A stretch of 64,000 bases of DNA, from positions 62,001 through 126,000 of the forward strand of contig CALFMO010000005.1 in the NCBI GenBank assembly GCA_937879855.1, in the 5' to 3' direction. The position numbers and the translations under genes are program-made. Numbering within the stretch: the first letter of the stretch is position 1; each line of letters starts with the position of its first letter. Of this stretch, positions 34,568 through 42,679 are shown piece after piece. The notes below the pieces were generated by a model. The model had not been told where the DNA came from. It made no database searches and was given only the letters and a program-made list of their open reading frames with translations. The stretch comes from an uncultured Acidobacteriaceae bacterium (GTDB taxonomy: Bacteria; Acidobacteriota; Terriglobia; Terriglobales; Acidobacteriaceae).

Positions 34568-35692
34568 CTACCGATTTCCAAACCCGGCTGACTGCATCGA
34601 ATTCCGCGAAATATCCGCCGTCGACGCAATGCCCGCCATACGCAGTTTGAAGTCGTCGGCGTTCGACGCGTTCTCCAGGGCGGTTTCGTAGTTCACCAAG
34701 CCTGCCTGGAATAAATCCCACAGCGATTGGTCAAACGTCTGCATTCCGTACTGCGACGTGCCCGCCGCGATCGCGTCGCGAATCGACCGCGTTTTTTCCG
34801 GTACCAGCACGCACTCGCGAATGTAGGCAGTATTGATCATCACTTCGACCGCAGGAACACGGCCCTCAGAATCGCAGCGCCGCACGAGGCGCTGGCTGAT
34901 GATCGCGCGCAGCACGGCCGCGAGTTGCATGCGAATCTGCTTCTGCTCCGGTGGTGGAAAAATCGAAATCACGCGGTTGATGGTTTCGACCGCGTCCAGC
35001 GTGTGCAGCGTCGAGAACACCATGTGCCCGGTTTCCGCCGCGTGCAGCGCAGTCGAAATCGTTTCCAGGTCTCGCATTTCGCCCACCAGGATCACGTCCG
35101 GATCCTGACGCAGAGAAGCGCGCAGCGCCGCGCCGAACCCTGGCGTGTCCACACCAATTTCTCGCTGGTTGACGTAACCCTTCTTGTCGCGGTGCAGGAA
35201 TTCAATAGGATCTTCGATGGTGATGATATGTTCCGCGCGCGAAGCGTTCACGCGATCCACCATCGCCGCCAGCGTCGTCGATTTACCGGAACCCGTAACG
35301 CCCGTCACCAGCACCAGCCCGCGAGGCATGTCGCAGATTTGCTCCACCACCTTGGGCAGAAACAATTCATCCAGCGCGCGAATCTTGGTCGGAATGACGC
35401 GCAGCACCAATCCCACGTTACCGCGCTGCTGAAAAATGTTCACGCGGAAGCGGCCCAGCCCCGCCACGCCGTATGCCATATCGATTTCAGTGGTCTCTTT
35501 GAATTTCTGCTTCTGCCGCGCCGACATCATGCTGAACGCCATATTCAGCATGTCTTCGGCAGTGATCCGCGGCTGCTCGGTCAACGGCACTAGGTCGCCG
35601 TCTATGCGCAGGTGAGGATAGTTGCCCACCTTCAAATGCAAGTCGCTGGCTTTCCGTTCCGTCGCAATTCGAAGCAGGTCATCAATGTTCAT
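34568..35692 (-). CDS. pilT: Twitching motility ATPase PilT
   Basis: A 374-aa hexameric ATPase that retracts type IV pili. It has the N-terminal domain with RIATERKASDLHLKVG, Walker A GVTGSGKST at 131-139, the Asp box HIITIEDPIEF (155-165), Walker B DVILVGEMRD (199-208), His box TGHMVFSTLHT (221-231), and the retraction motif region AGLVNYETALENA near the C-terminus. Typical PilT is 340-380 aa. No other pilus genes are in the window. Two terminators follow, so it ends its own transcript. Confidence 0.95.
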   Translation of the reverse strand: MNIDDLLRIATERKASDLHLKVGNYPHLRIDGDLVPLTEQPRITAEDMLNMAFSMMSARQKQKFKETTEIDMAYGVAGLGRFRVNIFQQRGNVGLVLRVIPTKIRALDELFLPKVVEQICDMPRGLVLVTGVTGSGKSTTLAAMVDRVNASRAEHIITIEDPIEFLHRDKKGYVNQREIGVDTPGFGAALRASLRQDPDVILVGEMRDLETISTALHAAETGHMVFSTLHTLDAVETINRVISIFPPPEQKQIRMQLAAVLRAIISQRLVRRCDSEGRVPAVEVMINTAYIRECVLVPEKTRSIRDAIAAGTSQYGMQTFDQSLWDLFQAGLVNYETALENASNADDFKLRMAGIASTADISRNSMQSAGFGNR

Positions 35693-36027
35693 GCGGGTTT
35701 TTCCCCTGGGAACTTCTTCGCGCCACGTTCTCTAGCATGATCGCTTGAATCGTACCCTTCCCCAAGATGACCAAGGTAATGGCATGCGTCGACGGGGGGA
35801 CAGCACCGAAAGGTTGTGCGCCGCGCCGGATCAAAGCGTCAGAACCGATTGCTCATTGACTCCCAGCCTGCCAACAAACTCGCCCAAAGGACGCGCCCTC
35901 GCCCGCTTCGGGGTCACCTACTGAGGAAATTTAGCAAGAATACAAATGCAGCCCGACGAGGCCATCATGAGCGAGGTCGTCCCCCGCCATTCTGGTGGGT
36001 AAGCGCACGGACAGAGGAGGGGTCGCA
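35693..36027. other. 335-base gap between pilT and the DUF4126 gene
   Basis: No gene or convincing RNA signal is seen. It holds the pilT upstream region and scattered GC-rich stretches without strong palindromes. Confidence 0.5.
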
Positions 36028-36639
36028 TCAGCCAGCTAGTTCGTGCTCGACGCCGCGGAAGAGGGCGCGCATGGCGCGGATTACCCAGCGCGCCAGGAGC
36101 ACGATGATTACGAGGAAGAGTGTGGCGAGCGCGCCGGCTAGGTAGGGATGGCGCGTGGCAAGCCAGGTCAGGGCGATGGCTAGAATGTCTTCGCCGACGC
36201 TTAGCGTGATGTTCGAGAACGGTTCGGGCGAGGGCGTTACGGCAGCACGAGCTGCGGTTTTGCCGCTGTGGGCGATCAGGGCTACTGCCGCTCCCAGCAG
36301 CGTGGCCAGCAGTTGATGTTCGGGCGAGAGTTGGTTAGTGGCTTGGTAGGCGAGCAGTCCGGCGATAGGGACACGGATGAAGGTATGCAGGGCGTTCCAG
36401 AGCAGGTCGAAGGCCGGGATTTTGTCCGCGAAGAACTCGAGAGTGAACAGCGCGAGGCTAGCGATGATGACAGGCCATCCTGCGAGCAGGAGCAAGCCGG
36501 GAGGAAGCGGCAGATGTCCGAAGCGCGCCAGCAGGCCCAGGACGGCGACCGTGGCATAAAGATTCAGTCCCGCGGCGAAGCCGATCGCGGCCAGGAGCGA
36601 GAAGAGCTCCGCGGGCGGGATTTTCAGGACGTCCAACAT
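36028..36639 (-). CDS. DUF4126 membrane protein
   Basis: A 203-aa inner-membrane protein with six or so hydrophobic helices. It has the DUF4126 opening LAAIGFAAGLNLYATVAVLG (16-35), the polar loop FADKIPAFDLLWNALHTFIR near 70-90 and HSGKTAARAAVTPSPEPFSN near 124-143. The family is widespread but of unknown function. The start is the ATG at 36639 (MLDVLKI); the ORF continuing to 36699 is unlikely to be coding. It lies downstream of the 75-aa gene on the same strand, separated by that gene's terminator. Confidence 0.75.
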   Translation of the reverse strand: MLDVLKIPPAELFSLLAAIGFAAGLNLYATVAVLGLLARFGHLPLPPGLLLLAGWPVIIASLALFTLEFFADKIPAFDLLWNALHTFIRVPIAGLLAYQATNQLSPEHQLLATLLGAAVALIAHSGKTAARAAVTPSPEPFSNITLSVGEDILAIALTWLATRHPYLAGALATLFLVIIVLLARWVIRAMRALFRGVEHELAG

Positions 36640-36726
36640 CGGGCTCTCGATTTCCGGCTTACCGGAAGGGGGGCAGGAGTGCCAGCCCACACGACCCAAA
36701 ACCTAACACCCAAAACCTAAGGTCAC

Positions 36727-36768
36727 AAAACAAAAAGGGTCGCTCCTCCATTTTACGAAGGAGCGACC
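36727..36768 (-). terminator. Rho-independent terminator after the 75-aa gene
   Basis: GGTCGCTCCT (36738-36747) and AGGAGCGACC (36759-36768) form a perfect 10-bp stem. On the minus strand it is followed by CTTTTTGTTTTG. It lies about 20 bases past the stop at 36789. Confidence 0.92.
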
Positions 36769-36788
36769 TCAGATTGCTGCCTGCTGGC

Positions 36789-37016
36789 TTACAGCGTCGA
36801 TTCGATTTCGAAGCCCCAGGCTTCCAGAAGTGGCTCTGGGATGTACTTGGAATTCTTGTTGCGGCGTGCCCACTCACGCAGCCGGGTGGAGCGCAGATAC
36901 TGGTCGGGGGAGAGCTTGTATTCGCGCACAACCTGTTCAAATTCGGTAATGGTTGGGGTGATGGGCCCAATCGGCTCGGGCTTACCCCAGTTTGGATTTC
37001 CGCGTCGCTTAGCCAT
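36789..37016 (-). CDS. Conserved-looking 75-aa protein, basic N-terminus
   Basis: A 75-aa soluble protein of unknown function starting at the ATG at 37016. The N-terminus MAKRRGNPNWGKPEPIGP is basic and rich in Gly, Pro and Asn. The rest is a helical domain (TITEFEQVVREYKLSPDQYL, then LREWARRNKNSKYIPEPLLE). GGAAAGG lies about 10 bases before the start, and a very strong terminator follows, so the gene is a clean single-gene unit. The layout could suit a small nucleic-acid-binding or stress protein, but nothing shows this directly. Confidence 0.65.
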   Translation of the reverse strand: MAKRRGNPNWGKPEPIGPITPTITEFEQVVREYKLSPDQYLRSTRLREWARRNKNSKYIPEPLLEAWGFEIESTL

Positions 37017-37551
37017 AACAAAAATGCCTTTCCACTTAAGGGGATAAAACCGCAATATCACTTAACTATTTGATTCTCCGCGGCGCTCACAGGATGCAAC
37101 TTGGAAAGCGGGCTTCGCGTGGACAGAATTGGCCCTAAGACGGATCCGCAAAGCTAATCGGAGAACAAAGATCGTATCGTCGATTGGCCCGAAAGTCAAT
37201 GAAAAACTTCCAGCCTATAACTTGGCCGAACCCAGTCAAACATATACAAACAAAACACTTCGGGTAGCCTCATATGCCATCTTCGATGCTTTCCGGCTTC
37301 GGCCAAGTCTGGCGCCTCACAGTGCCCCTGACCCATGCGTGTTGGCTCTTCGATGGACGTTAGAGCAAGGGATGAGCAGATTACGACCGTAACCAGTCCC
37401 ACATGAGAGCCATTGATCGCCCGCGTCGATGGACATAGAGTGCAGGGAGGGAGTCCGCAGGCATTCCCTCACGCGGCGTCGAATTGCTCGCAAAAGGAAT
37501 TTGGCCTGCCAGCGGGATCCGGCGAGTTCGCTGCATCCAGATAGGCCCATC
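37017..37551. other. 535-base gap upstream of the PilZ gene
   Basis: No gene is supported: short frames in it lack coding character. It carries the divergent upstream regions of the 75-aa gene and the PilZ protein. No riboswitch motif (such as the c-di-GMP fold) was recognised. Confidence 0.5.
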
Positions 37552-38688
37552 ATGAGTTTGAAAGCCATGCTGCTGTGTTCGGACGCAAAGATTGTGCGAG
37601 TATTGCGCCGAGTGCTGGGCGATCTGGATATTGCAGTCGAGTTGTGCGCCCATGCCGACAGCGCGTTGCGCAAGCTGACCCGCCAGCGGTTTGAGGCGAT
37701 CATTGTGGATTGCTCAGACGATGGGGCCAATGAGGTGCTGAAGAGCGCGCGCAGCGCTCCTTGTAACAAGCAGGCGGTTGCGGTGGCGATCGTGGAACCC
37801 ATCGTTGGGCTGAAGGCTGTGTTCGGGGCGGGAGCGCACTTCGTGCTTTATAAGCCGGTATCGAGCGAACGCGCCAAATCGAATTTCCGGGCGGCGCGGG
37901 CGTTGATGAAGAGTGAGCGGCGGCGGAACGTGCGGGTCGCGGTGCAGATTCCCGTGGTGATTCGCAGTGCGCGTGCCGGCAGCAACATGCGGGTGACGAC
38001 CATCGACCTAAGCGAGGGGGGGATGGCGGTGAAAATCCCGCGCGGGCGGCGTCCGACCGGGCGATGGCAAATCGCGTTTACCCTGCCGGGGTCGCAGACT
38101 GCCCTGGAGATGGCTGCGGAGTTTGCCTGGGAAGGCGCGGCGGATCAGGCGGGACTGCGCTTCCAGGAGATCTCGCTGGAAGCAGCGCGAGAGTTGCGGG
38201 AGTGGCTCAAGAAGAATTCTTCGGAGGTGGAGCAGGACGATCCGCCGATTCGTTGCCAGCTTACCGATTTGAGTTTGGGCGGATGCTATTTAGAGATTGC
38301 GTCGCCATTTCCAGCGTCGAGTCGAGTGGCTCTGTCGATGCGCGCCGGCGGAGTGGAAGTGCAGGCGCAGGGTGTCGTGAGGGTGATGCATCCCGAGAAA
38401 GGGATGGGCATTGAATTTACGCAAGCGACGCCGGAACATCGCGCAGCCGTAGAAAAATTTCTGGGAGTGTTGCACGAGAACCGCACACTGTCGCCCGAGT
38501 TGCTGGTCGAGCCTGAAGGATTGGAAGCGGAACCGAGCAACACGCCACCGGCATATGCGGACGATCCATTGCTGCAATTATTCTATGGCGAGAAGCTGAG
38601 CGCGGAAGAGTTTCACGAAGCGATGCGCAAGCAGCGAGCGATCCCACCCGAGGTCGCGGGTAGCCCATCGGCCGCGGCCCACGCCTAA
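37552..38688 (+). CDS. REC-like domain protein with two PilZ domains
   Basis: A 378-aa regulator. Residues 1-115 resemble a response-regulator receiver (LLCSDAKIVRVLRRVLG, Asp53 in IIVDCSDD, Lys101 in LYKPV). The usual acidic cluster near residue 10 is reduced to one Asp, so phosphorylation is uncertain. Residues 122-225 form a PilZ domain with the c-di-GMP motif RRRNVR (123-128) and DLSEGG (152-157). A second PilZ-like domain (230-305) keeps DLSLGG (239-244) but its RxxxR part is not clear. The tail (310-378) is low-complexity. It may link c-di-GMP to pilus or surface behaviour, since pilT is close by. Confidence 0.78.
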   Translation: MSLKAMLLCSDAKIVRVLRRVLGDLDIAVELCAHADSALRKLTRQRFEAIIVDCSDDGANEVLKSARSAPCNKQAVAVAIVEPIVGLKAVFGAGAHFVLYKPVSSERAKSNFRAARALMKSERRRNVRVAVQIPVVIRSARAGSNMRVTTIDLSEGGMAVKIPRGRRPTGRWQIAFTLPGSQTALEMAAEFAWEGAADQAGLRFQEISLEAARELREWLKKNSSEVEQDDPPIRCQLTDLSLGGCYLEIASPFPASSRVALSMRAGGVEVQAQGVVRVMHPEKGMGIEFTQATPEHRAAVEKFLGVLHENRTLSPELLVEPEGLEAEPSNTPPAYADDPLLQLFYGEKLSAEEFHEAMRKQRAIPPEVAGSPSAAAHA

Positions 38689-39061
38689 GGCCGATCAGGC
38701 CCGGCGGTCTTCCAAAGCTAGAAACACTAAAGACGCACTCCTTAACTCTGCGCAGAGATTCTTTGTGTACGCGCGCTTCCAGTCCCAAACGAAATTCTTG
38801 GCCCGCGGTCGACAAGATCACTGACGAAGATTGCTTTTTTCGTTCATCTGGCGGAGTGGCGTTTGGTTCCGCTCGATCCGTTCTCAAGTTTGTGGCCAAG
38901 GTGACCGAGCAGCGTACTTAGTTCCTCGTAGCAACCGTGCACGTCTCCGATGATGTCGAAAGGACCGTGTTTGTGCCCAATGCTGCGATTCTAGCCACAC
39001 GAGCTAAGGAAATGCGAGACGGCTTCTGGGCTGGCGAACCGTGGTAATATCCTTGGCGGCC
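38689..39061. other. 373-base region holding only a gene remnant
   Basis: Apart from the metallophosphatase remnant, no intact gene is seen. A frame on the minus strand at 38417-38899 looks non-coding. Confidence 0.5.
38796..38990 (-). pseudogene. Decayed metallophosphatase (PNKP/Ap4A-phosphatase-like)
   Basis: On the minus strand the frame from 38990 reads HGPFDIIGDVHGCYEEL, then a TGA at 38844-38846, and after it in the same frame KKAIFVSDLVDRGPR. These are the two metal-site motifs of the PPP-type phosphatase domain (GDVHG and GDLVDRG, with Ser for the second Gly), as in bacterial polynucleotide kinase-phosphatase or tetraphosphatase. The frame is closed upstream by a TAG near 38991 and loses resemblance after 38796, so both ends are truncated. 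It is a remnant, not a functional gene. Confidence 0.65.
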
Positions 39062-39802
39062 ATGGCTACTGCTGCTCCTTCCCGTTCGCTCGTTTCCCTC
39101 GCGGCCCCCGACCGCAAGTTCTATACCGGCATGGGCATTCTGATGCTGTTCACCGCTCTGGTTGGCTTCTCGCGGACGTACTTTCTCGGCCTGTTCTCCG
39201 GGCATGCGGCAACCATTACCGGCCGTGTTCCGAATGTAACCGTGCACCTGCACGCGCTGCTGTTCATGTCTTGGCTGGTGCTGTTCATCGTGCAGACGAG
39301 CTTAGTCGCGACCCACCGCGTGAAAGTGCATCGCAAGCTCGGCTACTTCGGGGTGGCTCTGGCGGCGGCAATGATAGTGGTCGGCGGCCGCACGGCGATC
39401 GAAGCGGCGCGGCTCGGCGCGGTCCCTCCGGGCGCCAAGCCATGGAACTTCATCGCTATCCCCTTCGGTGACATCATGACCTTCGCCATCTTCTTCCTCG
39501 GGGCCGTCCTCTGGCGCAACAACAAGGACATGCACAAGCGGCTGATGATCCTCGCCTCCACCTGCCTGATGGCCGCGGCGCTAGTGCGTTGGCCCGGCGT
39601 GTTGGCCCTTGGAGCACTATTTTCCTACGGCCTAATGTTGGTGTTCCCCATCGCCGGCGCGGTGTACGATCGGCGGTCCCGCGGGCGCGTCCACCCGGTG
39701 TACTGGTGGGGTCTGGCGCTGATCGTGCTGGGCGTCGCGGCGCGCGTCGCCCTACTCGGCAGCCCGGCCTGGGCACACGCCACGCAGTCGCTGTTCGGCT
39801 AG
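39062..39802 (+). CDS. Seven-helix membrane protein of unknown function
   Basis: A 246-aa inner-membrane protein with about seven hydrophobic segments. Conserved-looking polar pieces include LFSGHAATITGRVPNVTVHLHALLF (His residues at the membrane face), THRVKVHRKLGY and AVLWRNNKDMHKRLM. The spaced histidines could bind heme or metal, an untested idea. The start is the ATG at 39062; the 7 codons upstream start with GTG and are unlikely. GC content and codon choice look higher than in neighbouring spacers, and it sits between a gene remnant and a tRNA, which hints at acquisition. Confidence 0.6.
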   Translation: MATAAPSRSLVSLAAPDRKFYTGMGILMLFTALVGFSRTYFLGLFSGHAATITGRVPNVTVHLHALLFMSWLVLFIVQTSLVATHRVKVHRKLGYFGVALAAAMIVVGGRTAIEAARLGAVPPGAKPWNFIAIPFGDIMTFAIFFLGAVLWRNNKDMHKRLMILASTCLMAAALVRWPGVLALGALFSYGLMLVFPIAGAVYDRRSRGRVHPVYWWGLALIVLGVAARVALLGSPAWAHATQSLFG

Positions 39803-40139
39803 CCTGCACCTTCCCGCTTTAAAGGGATCCCATATTTACCGGCGAACCTGAGTTCTCACGGCGATTGCGATGATGTGCCGTTATGCTCACCTTGCACCTC
39901 ACACAAACCGTGGAAATGTCTTACAGCACTATTTTCACAAGTCACGATAATCGAAAATAGCGAAAATAGTATTTGCACGACCAAAAGCAGGCGCATTCGG
40001 GCGAGGTTTTTTCCGTTGCGCTGGGAAGTCGAAATCTTCAAAAGCAAGATATTTATTTACAAACTTTCACATTTCACGCGTTAGGCGACAGCGGCATAGA
40101 CGAGTACAATACGCTTGTAATCAGTCATTTATGGACATC
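39803..40139. other. 337-base AT-rich gap upstream of tRNA-Leu
   Basis: No gene is seen. The stretch is more AT-rich than its surroundings and holds the probable tRNA promoter (TACAAT at 40105-40110). The -35 element is not clear. Confidence 0.5.
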
Positions 40140-40228
40140 GCCGGGATGGCGAAATTGGCAGACGCAGCGGACTTAAAATCCGCAGGTCCGAAAGGACTGT
40201 GGGGGTTCGATTCCCCCTCCCGGCACCA
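40140..40228 (+). tRNA. tRNA-Leu (anticodon UAA)
   Basis: An 89-base tRNA including an encoded CCA. Acceptor GCCGGGA (40140-40146) pairs with TCCCGGC (40218-40224), the anticodon stem is GCGGA/TCCGC and the loop CTTAAAA gives anticodon TAA (40174-40176), reading UUA. The T-arm has GGTTCGATTCC. A long variable arm (class II) is present, as expected for tRNA-Leu. The gene begins after TACAAT and is followed 41 bases later by the convergent GH115 gene. Confidence 0.97.
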
Positions 40229-40269
40229 TGCGAACCGATGCGACGAACTTGTGCAAAATCTGCTGCCGA

Positions 40270-42609
40270 CTAATTCACGTCAGCCGAGCGATCTCCTTCG
40301 TAGTGCATGATGTGGTAATAGGCTTCCCAGCCATCCCAGAAAACTGGCGGGGCGATGTGGGTCAGAGGGTCATCCAAGAATTTCGAGAATACGTGCACTA
40401 GCTCTCGCGTGCGGTGAACTCCAGTTAACCAGTCGCCGCGATACCAGTTCTTCCACTTGCCGTATTCCGCGGCGGTTTCGGCCTGCTCGATTTCATCAAA
40501 CTCTTTCAGGGCTTCGTCGACTTCCCAATGGGCTTGGGACATCTTTTTGTTTTCGGCGTCTTGTATGGCCTTTGATACTAGAAGGAGAATGCGATTGCTT
40601 TCGCGATTGATTGCGATCATTGCCAGCACCTGGGCGCGGTAGAACGGCCTGCGCGTCGCTGGAATCAGGGGCTCAATGGCAACGGCCTTGTTCCAGACCG
40701 CGTCCCATCGCGGCTGCGCATCGCCGCACTGCTGAATTTCTCTTGCCGCTGTTTCGCGAAGCCATTCCTTGCCCACTGGGCCGTTCGCTCCGGGTCCAGA
40801 ACCCGGCCCGACAATGCGCGGAAGCTGCCACTTTGGCGACTGACTCGGCAGCGCGTAGAGCGACGAGTCGATCATGTAAGTCAACAGCATGCGCCGGACT
40901 TCTGTGTGGTAAAGCTGGTCGCCGTATTCGTGCGGTGGATCTCCAAAATGCGCGGGCGCTGCAAAATATTCCTTGTAGAGCGCGGCAAGTTTCGGGGCGG
41001 CTTGCTTTCCAAATTCTTCCGACGACCACTGCCGGTAGAACTCATCTGCCGGATCATCTCCGCTGGGAAGGCCTTTCCATACCGTATCCATCACCGCGCG
41101 AATAGACATGGAGACCGGGCGGATGTCGCTGGTATTCACCAAGAAATACTGCGTTGCGCCAGCTTTGATGTAGCGGCCGAGTTCGGAGAAACTGCGTTCG
41201 ACCGGAACCATTTCTGTGAGCTGGTTCGCGCGCCCATTCATCATGGCGACGTGATCGTAAGCGCCTTGTCCTGTGCTCACCTGTCCGTGGTCTTGCAGAT
41301 AACCATAGCCGTCGTCGGCCCATACCGTCGACACCTCGGGAGGAATTTTGAGGTCGCCCTGTTGGACGAGCCGCGCGCCCTCTTGCCACAAGTTCGTCAC
41401 AAACTTCGCATCGGGGCGGACTGAGCGCACAATGTTCATCTGATCGGTGATCGCTTTGCTGATGAGTTCGCCTAGGGCTTTGTTATTTTCGCGGACGCTG
41501 GGGTCCATGGATGCGTAAGTTACGTCGGACAAACCGCGCAGCCCAACTGACCAGAGCAGTTCCTGGTCCGGAAGATAGGAATTGACCGCGTTCTTCCATG
41601 CGCGCTGGAGAATTTCTGGATTCGCGCTGTAGTTATAGGGTACGTCTTTTGGCCAGCGCGCGACATTGAGTCCCAACGGAATGGCGTGATGCTGCGTCAC
41701 GATGAGGCCGCGCTTGGCGGCCGCCTTGACTTGCGCGTCGTCCGGGAAAATCCATGTCCCCGGCGCTACCATGTTTCCTTTCAGACGAAGAATCGTTTCG
41801 TAAAGTTTGTCCCACACTTCAAGAGAGATGCCGGTCTTGTCTTTCTGCTCTCCCGGCGCCCAGCCTGTCAGCAGGTCTTCGTCATTGATGAATAAACCGC
41901 GGTACTTGAAGACAGGGGAAGGGAAGTTCTGATCCAGGGAAGCTGGAATTTCAATTGAGGGGCGTTTCAGCGGTTCGTGGTCCGTCCAGTAATAGAGAGG
42001 ATCGATGCCGAGATATTTCTGCGAGAACTCGTAGATTGCGTAGATGGTGCCTCGCATGTCGGCGCCGGCAAGCAGCACGATCTTCGACGGACGGCGTTCG
42101 TTCCAGTTCGCAGTTCGGACGGAAATTGAAAAAGATTCCGCTCCCGAGAAATTTGCTGGGCGCAGCAGCCCTTCGGGAAGCTTACTTTGTTCAGCGACAA
42201 AAATCGTGGCTGCTCCGGCGTCTTCTTCCCGATTGACGACCTGTGGCCGTTTTCCGAGCACTAATTCGAGATCTCGGGCCAAGTCGTTCACGGCTTTTTG
42301 CACGGGTTCCGGTTCATTCGAACTTTGAAGGATGGTTACCGCGCTGTCGAGAATTACAGATGTTTGTTTGCTGCCACGCCCCTGGCCGTCAGGATTCTTC
42401 GTGAGACCCTGCGGGCTCGCGAGGGCAGATAACGGGGATCCACAAACGAGAGCAGCGAGCATCAGGCGTTGTATCCGCGTCCTGCATCGTTGTCGGAAGG
42501 CGTTCTGTTTGCGCGCCGAGATGGCTGGAGCAGAAGAGCCACAGTAGGGCGACCATACTTGAAAGAAAAACGTCCGGAACTGCGGGCAATATTCAGCCGA
42601 ACGAAGCAT
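40270..42609 (-). CDS. GH115 alpha-glucuronidase
   Basis: A 779-aa glycoside hydrolase 115, which removes glucuronic acid or 4-O-methylglucuronic acid from xylan. The N-terminal part (about 75-200) resembles the GH115 auxiliary domain. The catalytic domain has KYRGLFINDEDLLTGWAP (about 226-243), TQHHAIPLGLN (299-309) and EVSTVWADDGYGYLQD (413-428). A hydrophobic export signal is at residues 48-64, after a 47-residue basic leader. The start at 42609 is fixed by AAGGAGG five bases upstream. It lies directly behind the TonB receptor gene (70 bases), so the two are likely co-expressed. Confidence 0.85.
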   Translation of the reverse strand: MLRSAEYCPQFRTFFFQVWSPYCGSSAPAISARKQNAFRQRCRTRIQRLMLAALVCGSPLSALASPQGLTKNPDGQGRGSKQTSVILDSAVTILQSSNEPEPVQKAVNDLARDLELVLGKRPQVVNREEDAGAATIFVAEQSKLPEGLLRPANFSGAESFSISVRTANWNERRPSKIVLLAGADMRGTIYAIYEFSQKYLGIDPLYYWTDHEPLKRPSIEIPASLDQNFPSPVFKYRGLFINDEDLLTGWAPGEQKDKTGISLEVWDKLYETILRLKGNMVAPGTWIFPDDAQVKAAAKRGLIVTQHHAIPLGLNVARWPKDVPYNYSANPEILQRAWKNAVNSYLPDQELLWSVGLRGLSDVTYASMDPSVRENNKALGELISKAITDQMNIVRSVRPDAKFVTNLWQEGARLVQQGDLKIPPEVSTVWADDGYGYLQDHGQVSTGQGAYDHVAMMNGRANQLTEMVPVERSFSELGRYIKAGATQYFLVNTSDIRPVSMSIRAVMDTVWKGLPSGDDPADEFYRQWSSEEFGKQAAPKLAALYKEYFAAPAHFGDPPHEYGDQLYHTEVRRMLLTYMIDSSLYALPSQSPKWQLPRIVGPGSGPGANGPVGKEWLRETAAREIQQCGDAQPRWDAVWNKAVAIEPLIPATRRPFYRAQVLAMIAINRESNRILLLVSKAIQDAENKKMSQAHWEVDEALKEFDEIEQAETAAEYGKWKNWYRGDWLTGVHRTRELVHVFSKFLDDPLTHIAPPVFWDGWEAYYHIMHYEGDRSADVN

Positions 42610-42679
42610 GGTGGACCTCCTTAACCGCGGATTGTGGTCATGCTCCAGGACGCCACGCGCCCGAGTGCTCGAAAATCGA

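Noticed and set aside
37017..37551. Possible c-di-GMP riboswitch upstream of the PilZ protein
   Set aside because: The core bases of the known c-di-GMP folds were not found on either strand.
38417..38899. A 160-codon minus-strand frame after the PilZ gene
   Set aside because: It overlaps the PilZ gene in antisense and reads the metallophosphatase remnant in another frame.
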